DNA of 12,888 bases from Fusobacteriaceae bacterium. GTDB lineage: Bacteria > Fusobacteriota > Fusobacteriia > Fusobacteriales > Fusobacteriaceae. Location: the NCBI GenBank assembly GCA_900764925.1, contig CAAFPW010000042.1:1-12888 (forward strand), read 5' to 3'. Within the stretch, counting starts at the first letter, position 1. Each line of letters opens with the position of its first letter. The position numbers and the translations under genes are program-made. A model generated the notes under the pieces. That model made no database searches and was not told the DNA's origin. It saw only the letters and a program-made list of their open reading frames with translations. Shown here in pieces: positions 6,999 to 12,888 of this stretch.

Positions 6999-7520
6999 AT
7001 GAGAAGATTTTTAGTTATAATATCTATTATTTTCCTAAATTTTGGAGTAATCTATGGAAATCCTTTTGAAAACAATAAAAGTTTTGATATAATAATGAGT
7101 GACAATGTTTTAGAAGAGGAGAGCAGATATATTGATATAAATAGTGCCACTAAAGAAGATATGGTAAGTGGTGGGGTGACTACTAGATTAGCTGGCTTGA
7201 TTGTGGATTATAGAGAAAAAACAGGTGGTTTTAAAAATCTCAATGAACTCAAAAGAATAAAGGGGATAGGACAGGCTACCTTTGATAAGTTGAGAAAGAA
7301 ACTTATGATAAAGACAGTTATAGAAAAGAAACCTTTATATATTAATGAAGCAGATGAAGAGTTATTAGGATATTATGGTTTAGACAAAAAAAATATAAAA
7401 GATATAAAAAAATATTTAGAAAAAAATGGAAGAATCAATAGTAATTTAGATTTGATGAAAGTACTTAGTGAAAAAAACTATAGAAAGTATAAATCAATTA
7501 TTAAATATGATAAATTTTAG
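6999..7520 (+). CDS. Secreted helix-hairpin-helix (ComEA-like) protein
   Basis: The 173-residue product starts with a probable signal peptide (MRRFLV then a hydrophobic stretch, 3-18, ending near YGNPF), so it is likely exported or anchored. Residues 44-105 match the ComEA helix-hairpin-helix domain, with YIDINSATKEDM (44-55), GGFKNLNEL (76-84) and the hairpin glycines in IKGIGQATF (87-95). ComEA proteins bind incoming double-stranded DNA during natural transformation. A second, degenerate copy occupies about 112-170 (INEADEELL, then NGRINSNLDLMKVL), aligned with the first but lacking the GIG turn. The gene has an AGAGGGGAG ribosome-binding site (6987-6994). Being in an operon with pilT fits a DNA-uptake role, but helix-hairpin-helix proteins have other uses, so I leave the symbol blank. 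Confidence 0.8.
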   Translation: MRRFLVIISIIFLNFGVIYGNPFENNKSFDIIMSDNVLEEESRYIDINSATKEDMVSGGVTTRLAGLIVDYREKTGGFKNLNELKRIKGIGQATFDKLRKKLMIKTVIEKKPLYINEADEELLGYYGLDKKNIKDIKKYLEKNGRINSNLDLMKVLSEKNYRKYKSIIKYDKF

Positions 7521-7538
7521 AAAGAGAGTGATACAGGA

Positions 7539-8426
7539 ATGGGAAAACTAATAAGAGGAGTAAGTAAAAATGCTAGATTTTTTGTTGTAGATACAACAGA
7601 TATAGTTCAAGAGGCACAAAATATTCATAAGTGTAGTCCAACAGCGATAGATGCCTTTGGAAGATTACTTACAGCTGGAGTGATAATGGGAAGTACTCTA
7701 AAAGGAAATGATGTACTTACTCTTAGAACAGATACAAATGGACAACTAAATAATATGGTAGTAACTGCAGATGCCAATGGTGGAGTGAAAGGATATCTTT
7801 CAAATCCAAGTGTAGATGTTCCATTAAAAGATAATGGGAAATCAGATGTTGGTGGATTAGTAGGACAAGGAATTTTAAAAATAATCAAAGATATGGGACT
7901 TAAAGAGCCATATGTAGGGTTATCAGAGATGCATTCTGGAGAGATAGCTCAAGACTTAGCTTATTATTTTTATAATTCAGAGCAAACTCCAACAGTGATA
8001 GCTCTAGGAGTAAAATTAAAAGATGAGAATACAGTTGAGTATGCTGGAGGATATATGGTACAACTTCTTCCAGATGCTGAGGAGAGTTTTATTACAGCAT
8101 TGGAGCAAAAAATAGGAGCTATTAGACCTATGACAGAGCTTATGGCTGGTGGAATGGATATAAAAAGAATTGCTAAACTTTTATATGAGGATATGACAGA
8201 TGAAACTTATGAGAGATTAATAGAGCCATATGAGATTTTAGAAGAGAAAGAGGTAAAATATAGTTGTAACTGTTCAACTGATAAATTTTATAGAGGGCTT
8301 ATTACTTTAGGAAAAGAACAACTTGAAAATATCTTTAAAAATGAGAAGGAGTTAGAAGCAGAGTGCCACTTCTGTGGAAAGAGATATAAGTTTAAAGAGG
8401 AAGATTTTTCAGAGATTTTAAAATAA
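7539..8426 (+). CDS. hslO: Redox-regulated chaperone Hsp33
   Basis: Hsp33 is a cytoplasmic holdase chaperone switched on by oxidation, when zinc is released and disulfides form. The protein has 295 residues, normal for the family. The N-terminal substrate-binding domain starts with the usual KLIRGVSKNARFFV segment and contains DAFGRLLTAG (38-47) and NGGVKGYLSNP (80-90). The C-terminal redox switch has the four zinc-binding cysteines as CNC (C243, C245) and CHFC (C276, C279), spaced as in known Hsp33. All four are present, so the switch should work. For an anaerobe it would serve in oxidative stress. The ribosome-binding site is weak (AGGA or the earlier GAGAG). It lies between the ComEA-like gene and cat. 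Confidence 0.95.
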   Translation: MGKLIRGVSKNARFFVVDTTDIVQEAQNIHKCSPTAIDAFGRLLTAGVIMGSTLKGNDVLTLRTDTNGQLNNMVVTADANGGVKGYLSNPSVDVPLKDNGKSDVGGLVGQGILKIIKDMGLKEPYVGLSEMHSGEIAQDLAYYFYNSEQTPTVIALGVKLKDENTVEYAGGYMVQLLPDAEESFITALEQKIGAIRPMTELMAGGMDIKRIAKLLYEDMTDETYERLIEPYEILEEKEVKYSCNCSTDKFYRGLITLGKEQLENIFKNEKELEAECHFCGKRYKFKEEDFSEILK

Positions 8427-8456
8427 TTATTTAATATTATTTGTTGGAGAGAGAAG

Positions 8457-9080
8457 ATGAAATTTAATTATATAGATGTAGATAATTGGAAGAGAAAAAC
8501 TCACTATAAACATTATTTACAAGATGTACCTTGTACTTATAGTATGACGGTAAAATTGGATATAACTAAAGTAGTTAGGGAAAAAAGAAAGATATATCCA
8601 ACTATGTTATACCATATCACAAAGATAGTAAATAGATATGAAGAATTTAGAACAATGCTAGATAATGATGGAAAAGTTGGATATTTTGAAGAGATGTTAC
8701 CATGTTATACATATTTTCATAAGGAGAGTGAAACTTTTTCTAACCTTTGGACAGAGTATACACAGGAGTATGATGAGTTTTGTAAAAGGTATTTTGAGGA
8801 TATAGAAAAATATGGTAGTAATTTGGAGATGGAGGGGAAACCTAATACTCCAATAAATGTATTCCCTGTTTCTATGATTCCGTGGGAGAGTTTTGAAGGA
8901 TTTAATCTGAACTTACAAAGGGGTTATGATTATCTACTTCCAATCTTTACCCTTGGAAAGTATTATCAAGAGGGGGATAAGTTTTTGATTCCATTAGCTA
9001 TACAGGTACACCATTCTGTTTGTGATGGATTTCATCTTTGTAGATTTATAGATAGTTTGAGAAAATCATTAGGAGAGTAA
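8457..9080 (+). CDS. cat: Type A chloramphenicol O-acetyltransferase
   Basis: The 207-residue protein matches the classical trimeric CAT family, which transfers acetyl from acetyl-CoA to the 3-hydroxyl of chloramphenicol and inactivates it. The active-site motif HHSVCDG is intact (catalytic H186, with D190), followed by FHLCRFIDS. PWESFEGFNLN (142-152) is the equivalent of the PWxSFxxF region carrying the transition-state Ser (S145). IFTLGKYY (163-170) is also a family block. A GGAGAGAG ribosome-binding site precedes the ATG. The gene is embedded in a housekeeping operon, 30 bases after hslO and 2 bases before tatD, and no leader peptide, attenuator, transposon ends or composition change are visible. 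It is probably a resident chromosomal gene rather than a recent cassette. Whether it gives real resistance, or acetylates another substrate, cannot be read here. Confidence 0.9.
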   Translation: MKFNYIDVDNWKRKTHYKHYLQDVPCTYSMTVKLDITKVVREKRKIYPTMLYHITKIVNRYEEFRTMLDNDGKVGYFEEMLPCYTYFHKESETFSNLWTEYTQEYDEFCKRYFEDIEKYGSNLEMEGKPNTPINVFPVSMIPWESFEGFNLNLQRGYDYLLPIFTLGKYYQEGDKFLIPLAIQVHHSVCDGFHLCRFIDSLRKSLGE

Positions 9081-9082
9081 TT

Positions 9083-9841
9083 ATGAAATTGATAGATTCT
9101 CATGCTCACTTAGATAATGATCAATTTGATGAGGATAGAGCAGAGGTATTAGAGAGAATAAAAGAGAATTTAGAGTTTGCTGTAAATATTGGTTATGATA
9201 TACACAGTAGTAGAAGAAGTGTAGAGTATGCACATAAGTATGACTTCATATATGCAGTAGTTGGAGTACACCCTATTGATATAGAGGGATATTCTGATGA
9301 GGTAGAAAAAGAGTTAGAGGAGTTAGCTAGAGATGAAAAAGTTTTAGCAATAGGAGAGATAGGGCTAGATTATCCCTGGATGACTCAACCTAAAGAGGTA
9401 CAGTTAAAATTTTTTAGAAGACAGATGGAGCTGGCTAGACGTGTTGGAAAACCAGTAGTAATCCACTCAAGAGATGCTATGGAGGACACTTTAACAGTTT
9501 TAAAAGAGTTTCCAGATGTAGGTGGAATATTTCACTGTTATCCAGGTTCAGTGGAGTCAGCTAAAGAGGTATTGGATAGATACTACCTTGGAATTGGGGG
9601 AGTGCTTACTTTTAAAAATGCTAAGACTCTTGTAAAAGTTGTAGAGAATATTCCATTGGATAGATTGATATTGGAAACTGATTGTCCATATATGGCTCCT
9701 ACTCCTCATAGAGGAAAGAGAAATGAACCTATATATGTACAGTATGTAGCTGAAAAAATAGCTGAGCTAAAGGGAATTACCTTTGAAGAGGTAGCTAAGG
9801 CTACAAATGAAAATACTAAAAAAGCTTATGGAATGAGATAA
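9083..9841 (+). CDS. TatD-family metal-dependent deoxyribonuclease/hydrolase
   Basis: The protein (252 aa) is a TIM-barrel amidohydrolase-fold enzyme of the TatD family (TatD/YcfH/YabD), known for 3'-5' DNase activity linked to DNA repair or turnover. Metal ligands can be seen in the expected order: DSHAHLD (H7, H9), GEIGLDY (E92), VIHSRDA (H128), IFHCYPG (H151) and ETDCPYMAP (D200). The start overlaps none of cat but lies only 2 bases after its stop, and its GGAGAG ribosome-binding site is inside the cat 3' end, so translation is likely coupled. The precise subfamily (YcfH/YabD-like is most likely) is inferred. Confidence 0.92.
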   Translation: MKLIDSHAHLDNDQFDEDRAEVLERIKENLEFAVNIGYDIHSSRRSVEYAHKYDFIYAVVGVHPIDIEGYSDEVEKELEELARDEKVLAIGEIGLDYPWMTQPKEVQLKFFRRQMELARRVGKPVVIHSRDAMEDTLTVLKEFPDVGGIFHCYPGSVESAKEVLDRYYLGIGGVLTFKNAKTLVKVVENIPLDRLILETDCPYMAPTPHRGKRNEPIYVQYVAEKIAELKGITFEEVAKATNENTKKAYGMR

Positions 9842-9850
9842 GGGGAAACT

Positions 9851-10675
9851 ATGATAATCTGTCCTGTTTGTAAAAAAGAATTAGTAAAAAATGAAAAGAC
9901 TTATAGATGTGAAAATAACCATTCTTTTGATATGGCAAAACAAGGGTATCTAAATCTTTTGTTATCTAATCAAAAACACAGTAAAACTCCTGGTGATGAT
10001 AAGGAGATGGTACTGAGTAGAAAAAAATTTTTAGAGAGAGACTACTATAAGATAATATCTGATAGTGTAAATGGTATTATAGAGAAGAATTTAAATGGGA
10101 AAAAAAGTGTAAATATTCTAGATATAGGTTGTGGAGAGGGATATTATACTGGAAATATCAAGAGATTTTTAGAATCTCTAGGAGTAGAGAGTAATATAAT
10201 TGGAATAGATATCTCTAAAGAGGCAATTATTAGTGCAGCTAAAACATATAAGAATATAGATTGGTTAGTGGCAAGTGCTATGAATATTCCACTGGCTGAT
10301 GAGAGCATGGATTTTATAATCTGTATGTTTGCTAAGATTATTCCAGAGGAGAAGATGAGAGTCTTAAGAAAAGGCGGAAAGTTGATAGTAGTTTCAACTG
10401 GAGAAAAACATCTTTTAGAATTGAAACAGGTGGTATATGAGAAGGTGAGAACAGAGTTCTATTCCCCTGTTGAAGATTTAAAGATATTCAGACATTGTGA
10501 AACAGTAAACTGTACTGGAAAATCTTTTATTAAAGAGAATGAGAGTATAAGAAATCTTTTTGATATGACACCATATAAGTGGAGAAGTCCAAAGGATGGA
10601 GTAGATAGACTATTTGCCTTGGATAGTTTAGAGATTACTATTGATGTAAATATTGATATATTTGAAAAGGAATAG
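9851..10675 (+). CDS. rlmA: RlmA-type 23S rRNA (guanine-N1)-methyltransferase
   Basis: The 274-residue protein has the two-part RlmA build: an N-terminal zinc finger (C4, C7, C20, H24; CPVC then CENNH) with the family block FDMAKQGYLNLL (26-37) and the HSKTPGDDKEMV stretch (43-54), and a Rossmann methyltransferase domain with SAM motif I ILDIGCGEGYYT (89-100) and the acidic ribose-binding residue in GIDIS (118-122). RlmA enzymes methylate N1 of G745 or G748 in helix 35 of 23S rRNA; the G748 enzyme affects tylosin-class macrolide response. Sequence alone does not tell which base is used here. It is 9 bases after tatD, and acpS begins 1 base after its stop. Confidence 0.88.
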   Translation: MIICPVCKKELVKNEKTYRCENNHSFDMAKQGYLNLLLSNQKHSKTPGDDKEMVLSRKKFLERDYYKIISDSVNGIIEKNLNGKKSVNILDIGCGEGYYTGNIKRFLESLGVESNIIGIDISKEAIISAAKTYKNIDWLVASAMNIPLADESMDFIICMFAKIIPEEKMRVLRKGGKLIVVSTGEKHLLELKQVVYEKVRTEFYSPVEDLKIFRHCETVNCTGKSFIKENESIRNLFDMTPYKWRSPKDGVDRLFALDSLEITIDVNIDIFEKE

Positions 10676-10676
10676 T

Positions 10677-11039
10677 ATGGTATTAGGAATAGGAAATGAT
10701 ATTGTGGAGATAGCTAGAATAGAGAAAGCTATCCACAATGAAAATTTTAAAAGACGTGTATATACTCCTTGTGAGATAGAGGCAATCGAAAAAAAAGGAG
10801 CTGGGAAAATAGCTAGCTATGCTGGTAGATTTTCAGCTAAGGAAGCTATATCTAAAGCTATGGGAACAGGAGTAAGAGGGTTTAATCTCACAGATATAGA
10901 GATATTGAATGATGAGTATGGAAAACCTATTGTTGTATTCAAAAATATATTAGAAGAGAAGATGAAAGGGAAAAAAGTAGAACTTTCTATATCTCACTCT
11001 AGAGAGTATGCTACGGCAGTGGCACTTATTTTAGAATAG
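10677..11039 (+). CDS. acpS: Holo-[acyl-carrier-protein] synthase
   Basis: AcpS moves the 4'-phosphopantetheine group from coenzyme A to a serine of acyl carrier protein, making it active for fatty-acid synthesis. The 120-residue protein has both signatures of the AcpS-type phosphopantetheinyl transferases: GIGNDIVEI (4-12, with Mg-binding D8) and RFSAKEAISKAMGTG (51-65, with E56), then the C-terminal ELSISHSREYA (102-112). The ATG at 10677 is correctly spaced from AAAAGGA (10665-10671) and gives the usual M-x-x-GIGxDI start. An upstream in-frame ATG at 10653 would overlap rlmA and add eight residues not found in the family. Confidence 0.95.
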   Translation: MVLGIGNDIVEIARIEKAIHNENFKRRVYTPCEIEAIEKKGAGKIASYAGRFSAKEAISKAMGTGVRGFNLTDIEILNDEYGKPIVVFKNILEEKMKGKKVELSISHSREYATAVALILE

Positions 11040-11050
11040 AGAGGAGTAAG

Positions 11051-11506
11051 ATGGTAGATAAAGAGTTTTATAGTGAACTAGAGGAGTTCATTGAAAATTT
11101 AAAGGACAAAAATGATGATGTAAAGATACTTAATTTCGTAGTAGAAAGATTGGATAGTATTCCAAAAGAGGTTCAAAAATTCATAGTTGATAAGACAGGA
11201 ATTATGCAAATATCTTTGGAAAATACAATAAATTTTTATCCTAAATTTAGAAGTAGAGTAAGTGATATAAAAGAGGTAGCTATCTGTACAGGGATGAACT
11301 GTGGACCAGCAGGTGGTTTTGATATATACAATAAGATTGCTGCCCTTTTAGAGATAGATAAGAATGGAGTATCTAAAGATGGAAAGATTATTTTAACAAA
11401 TAAGAGATGCTTTGGAAGATGCTCAAAGGGACCGAATGTCTCTATTGATGGAGAGATTTATAGCTTTATGAGTTTACAGGACGTTAAAAGAAAATTAGGA
11501 CTATAA
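11051..11506 (+). CDS. Stand-alone NuoE/HydC-like thioredoxin-fold [2Fe-2S] protein
   Basis: The 151-residue product matches the 24-kDa subunit family of complex I and of NAD-linked hydrogenases. It has an N-terminal helical part with the LDSIPKEVQKFI segment (34-45) and a thioredoxin-like ferredoxin domain. The cluster ligands are complete: CTGMNC (C79 and C84, C-x4-C) and CFGRC (C120 and C124, C-x3-C). Such proteins pass electrons between a flavoprotein NuoF-type partner and other clusters. No NuoF, NuoG or hydrogenase gene is adjacent; it sits between acpS and prfB, so its partner must be elsewhere or it acts alone. The small domain before the cluster and the overall length are normal. The gap to acpS is 11 bases. 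Confidence 0.82.
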   Translation: MVDKEFYSELEEFIENLKDKNDDVKILNFVVERLDSIPKEVQKFIVDKTGIMQISLENTINFYPKFRSRVSDIKEVAICTGMNCGPAGGFDIYNKIAALLEIDKNGVSKDGKIILTNKRCFGRCSKGPNVSIDGEIYSFMSLQDVKRKLGL

Positions 11507-11518
11507 GGGAGGACAACT

Positions 11519-12620
11519 TTGGATATATTAGATATAAAGAGAGAGTTTTCTGAATATAAAAAGAAGATAGAAGATATCAGGGGGTCTCTTTGACTTAGAG
11601 AAGAGAGAAACTAAGATAGCTGAACTAGAAAAGAAGACTATGGAAGATAACTTTTGGAATGATAAGAGAACAAGTTCTGCTGTTATAAAAGAGATGAACA
11701 GTGAAAAAGAGTTGGTAGCTGAATTTAAAAATCTTGTATCTGAACTTGAAAATGAAGAGGTACTTATAGAGTTTGTAGAGCAGGGAGAGGTAGATTTCCA
11801 AGAGGAGTTAGAGGAGAAACACAAAGTCTTAGGTAGAGATGTAGAACATTTTGATACGAGACTTCTTTTAGATGGAGATTATGATTCTAATAATGCCATA
11901 GTAACTATTCACTCTGGAGCTGGAGGAACAGAAGCTTGTGACTGGGCTGATATGCTATACAGAATGTATTCTAGATGGTGTAGTGATAAGAAGTACAAGA
12001 TTAGTGAGATGGATTTTATGCCAGGGGATAGTGTAGGAATAAAATCAATTACATTTATGGTAGAGGGGATAAATGCCTTTGGATACCTAAAGAGTGAAAA
12101 GGGAGTTCATAGACTTGTAAGAATATCACCTTTTGATGCTAATAAGAAAAGACACACATCTTTTGCTTCAGTGGAGGTAGTACCAGAGGTAGATGATAGT
12201 ATAGAGGTAAATATCGATCCATCAGATATCAGAATAGATACATATAGAGCAAGTGGAGCAGGGGGACAACATGTAAATATGACAGATTCTGCTGTTAGAA
12301 TTACACATTTTCCAACTGGTATAGTTGTAACTTGTCAAAGAGAGAGATCACAGTTGAGCAATAGAGAAACAGCTATGAAACTTTTAAAATCTAAATTGAT
12401 AGAGTTAGAGATGAAGAAAAAAGAGGAAGAGCTTAAAAAATTACAGGGAGAGCAGAGCGATATCGGTTGGGGTAACCAGATACGTTCATATGTATTCCAA
12501 CCTTATACTCTAGTTAAAGATCACAGAACTAACTGTGAGTCTGGAAATATAAAGGCTGTAATGGATGGGGATATTGATATATTTATCAATGGATACCTCA
12601 GATGGAATAAAGTTAGATAA
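11519..12620 (+). CDS. prfB: Peptide chain release factor 2, joined by programmed +1 frameshift
   Basis: RF2 reads UAA and UGA stop codons and releases the finished peptide. Translation starts at TTG 11519, placed after AAGGGAGGA (11505-11513), and runs 24 codons to CTT (11588-11590), where an in-frame TGA (11591-11593) stops it unless the ribosome slips by +1 and goes on from GAC (11592). The joined protein has 366 residues, close to the 365 of E. coli RF2. The stop-codon recognition tripeptide SPF is at 203-205 and the catalytic GGQ at 248-250, in the order and spacing of RF2 (RF1 would have PxT). The residue two before the SGAGGQ glycine is Ala, as in most bacteria. The two pieces are not a pseudogene. 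It is the last gene of the pilT operon. Confidence 0.96.
11579..11594 (+). promoter_or_regulatory. RF2 programmed +1 frameshift site
   Basis: AGGGGG (11579-11584) acts as an internal Shine-Dalgarno sequence, followed after three bases (TCT) by the slippery CTT, the TGA stop and C. This is the standard autoregulatory layout: when RF2 is scarce, termination at TGA is slow and the ribosome shifts. The E. coli site differs only in having TAT instead of TCT. Confidence 0.97.
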
Positions 12621-12636
12621 AAAATTGAAATAACTC

Positions 12637-12665
12637 TTTAAAAAAATTAAAAATTATGATAAAAT
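12637..12665 (+). promoter_or_regulatory. Probable promoter for gltX
   Basis: TTTAAA (12637-12642), a 17-base spacer and TAAAAT (12660-12665), with TGA directly before the -10 (12657-12659), form a weak-consensus extended -10 promoter in the 85-base gap after prfB. No hairpin terminator for prfB is obvious, so read-through is also possible. Confidence 0.45.
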
Positions 12666-12705
12666 TTAGAGAAAACTATTTACTATTTATATGGGAGAGG
12701 ATACT

Positions 12706-12888
12706 ATGGAAAAGAAAGTAAGAACAAGAATAGCTCCATCACCTACTGGAGACCCTCATGTAGGAACTGCTTATATAGCACTATTCAACCTAGCTTTTGC
12801 TAATTCTAATAACGGAGATTTTATTTTAAGAATAGAAGATACTGACCAAAACAGATATACAGAGGGATCAGAGCAAATGATATTCGAC
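12706..12888 (+). CDS. gltX: Glutamate--tRNA ligase, N-terminal part
   Basis: Only the first 61 codons are inside the window. They give MEKKVRTRIAPSPTGDPHVG and go on to FILRIEDTDQNR, the N-terminal class I aminoacyl-tRNA synthetase region of GluRS, with the HIGH-type motif written PHVG and the conserved RIEDTD. The enzyme charges tRNA-Glu (and, in bacteria lacking GlnRS, may also charge tRNA-Gln). The ATG at 12706 follows GGGAGAGG (12693-12700). It could be read with prfB but has its own probable promoter. A glutaminyl-tRNA synthetase is less likely because the APSPTG start is typical of bacterial GltX. Confidence 0.95.
   Translation, partial: MEKKVRTRIAPSPTGDPHVGTAYIALFNLAFANSNNGDFILRIEDTDQNRYTEGSEQMIFD

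Noticed and set aside
8427..9082. cat as part of a transposon or integron cassette
   Set aside because: I saw no inverted repeats, transposase remnants, attC-like site or direct repeats around it, and the spacing to tatD is operon-like.
10653..10676. Upstream ATG for acpS overlapping rlmA
   Set aside because: The ATG at 10677 is preceded by AAAAGGA and gives the conserved AcpS start; the extension is not part of the family.
11519..11640. prfB as a broken gene with a frameshift mutation
   Set aside because: The context AGGGGG-TCT-CTT-TGA-C is the known programmed frameshift signal, and the joined protein has full RF2 length and motifs.
11528..11824. Minus-strand reading frame of 98 codons opposite prfB
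   Set aside because: It is low-complexity Ser/Phe-rich translation of the antisense of the RF2 coiled-coil region; a shadow frame.

Overview
The window is very AT-rich, uses AGA and ATA codons heavily, and carries minCDE, a type IV pilus ATPase, HemZ, Hsp33 and a frameshifted prfB. Together these suggest a Fusobacteriota genome, most likely Fusobacterium. This is inferred from gene content and protein style; no database search was run.

Layout. (1) Positions 1-615 hold no credible gene. They contain two large imperfect palindromes, 1-156 and about 291-601. Aligned by eye, they are diverged copies of one structured element in opposite orientations, and several paired arms have changed together so that pairing is kept. 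This is the most unusual part of the window. (2) Positions 616-1589, minus strand: a flavin reductase family gene translationally coupled (TAATG) to a small unknown basic protein. (3) Positions 1727-3468, plus strand: minC-minD-minE, the division-site selection system, driven by a promoter back to back with the flavin reductase promoter and ended by a hairpin that can work in both directions. (4) Positions 3554-4363, minus strand: a Cof-type HAD phosphatase starting at TTG. (5) Positions 4540-12620, plus strand: a ten-gene run with gaps of 1-30 bases and no obvious internal terminator: pilT, hemZ, a secreted helix-hairpin-helix (ComEA-like) protein, hslO, a type A chloramphenicol acetyltransferase, a TatD nuclease, an RlmA-type rRNA methyltransferase, acpS, a stand-alone NuoE-like [2Fe-2S] protein, and prfB with its programmed +1 frameshift. 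(6) A new promoter precedes gltX, which runs off the right edge.

How the genes fit together. Min proteins place the division septum. PilT and the ComEA-like protein could both serve pilus-linked DNA uptake, but no pilin or ComEC gene is in view. Most of the long operon is housekeeping (redox-regulated chaperone, rRNA modification, fatty-acid carrier-protein activation, translation termination). The cat gene is the exception: a drug-acetylating enzyme placed tightly inside the operon, with no mobile-element flanks and no leader peptide.

All five promoters called here have an extended -10 (TGn before the -10 hexamer). Three starts are non-ATG (TTG for the HAD gene, GTG for hemZ, TTG for prfB), and three upstream in-frame starts (minD, pilT, acpS) were set aside for starts with better ribosome-binding sites.
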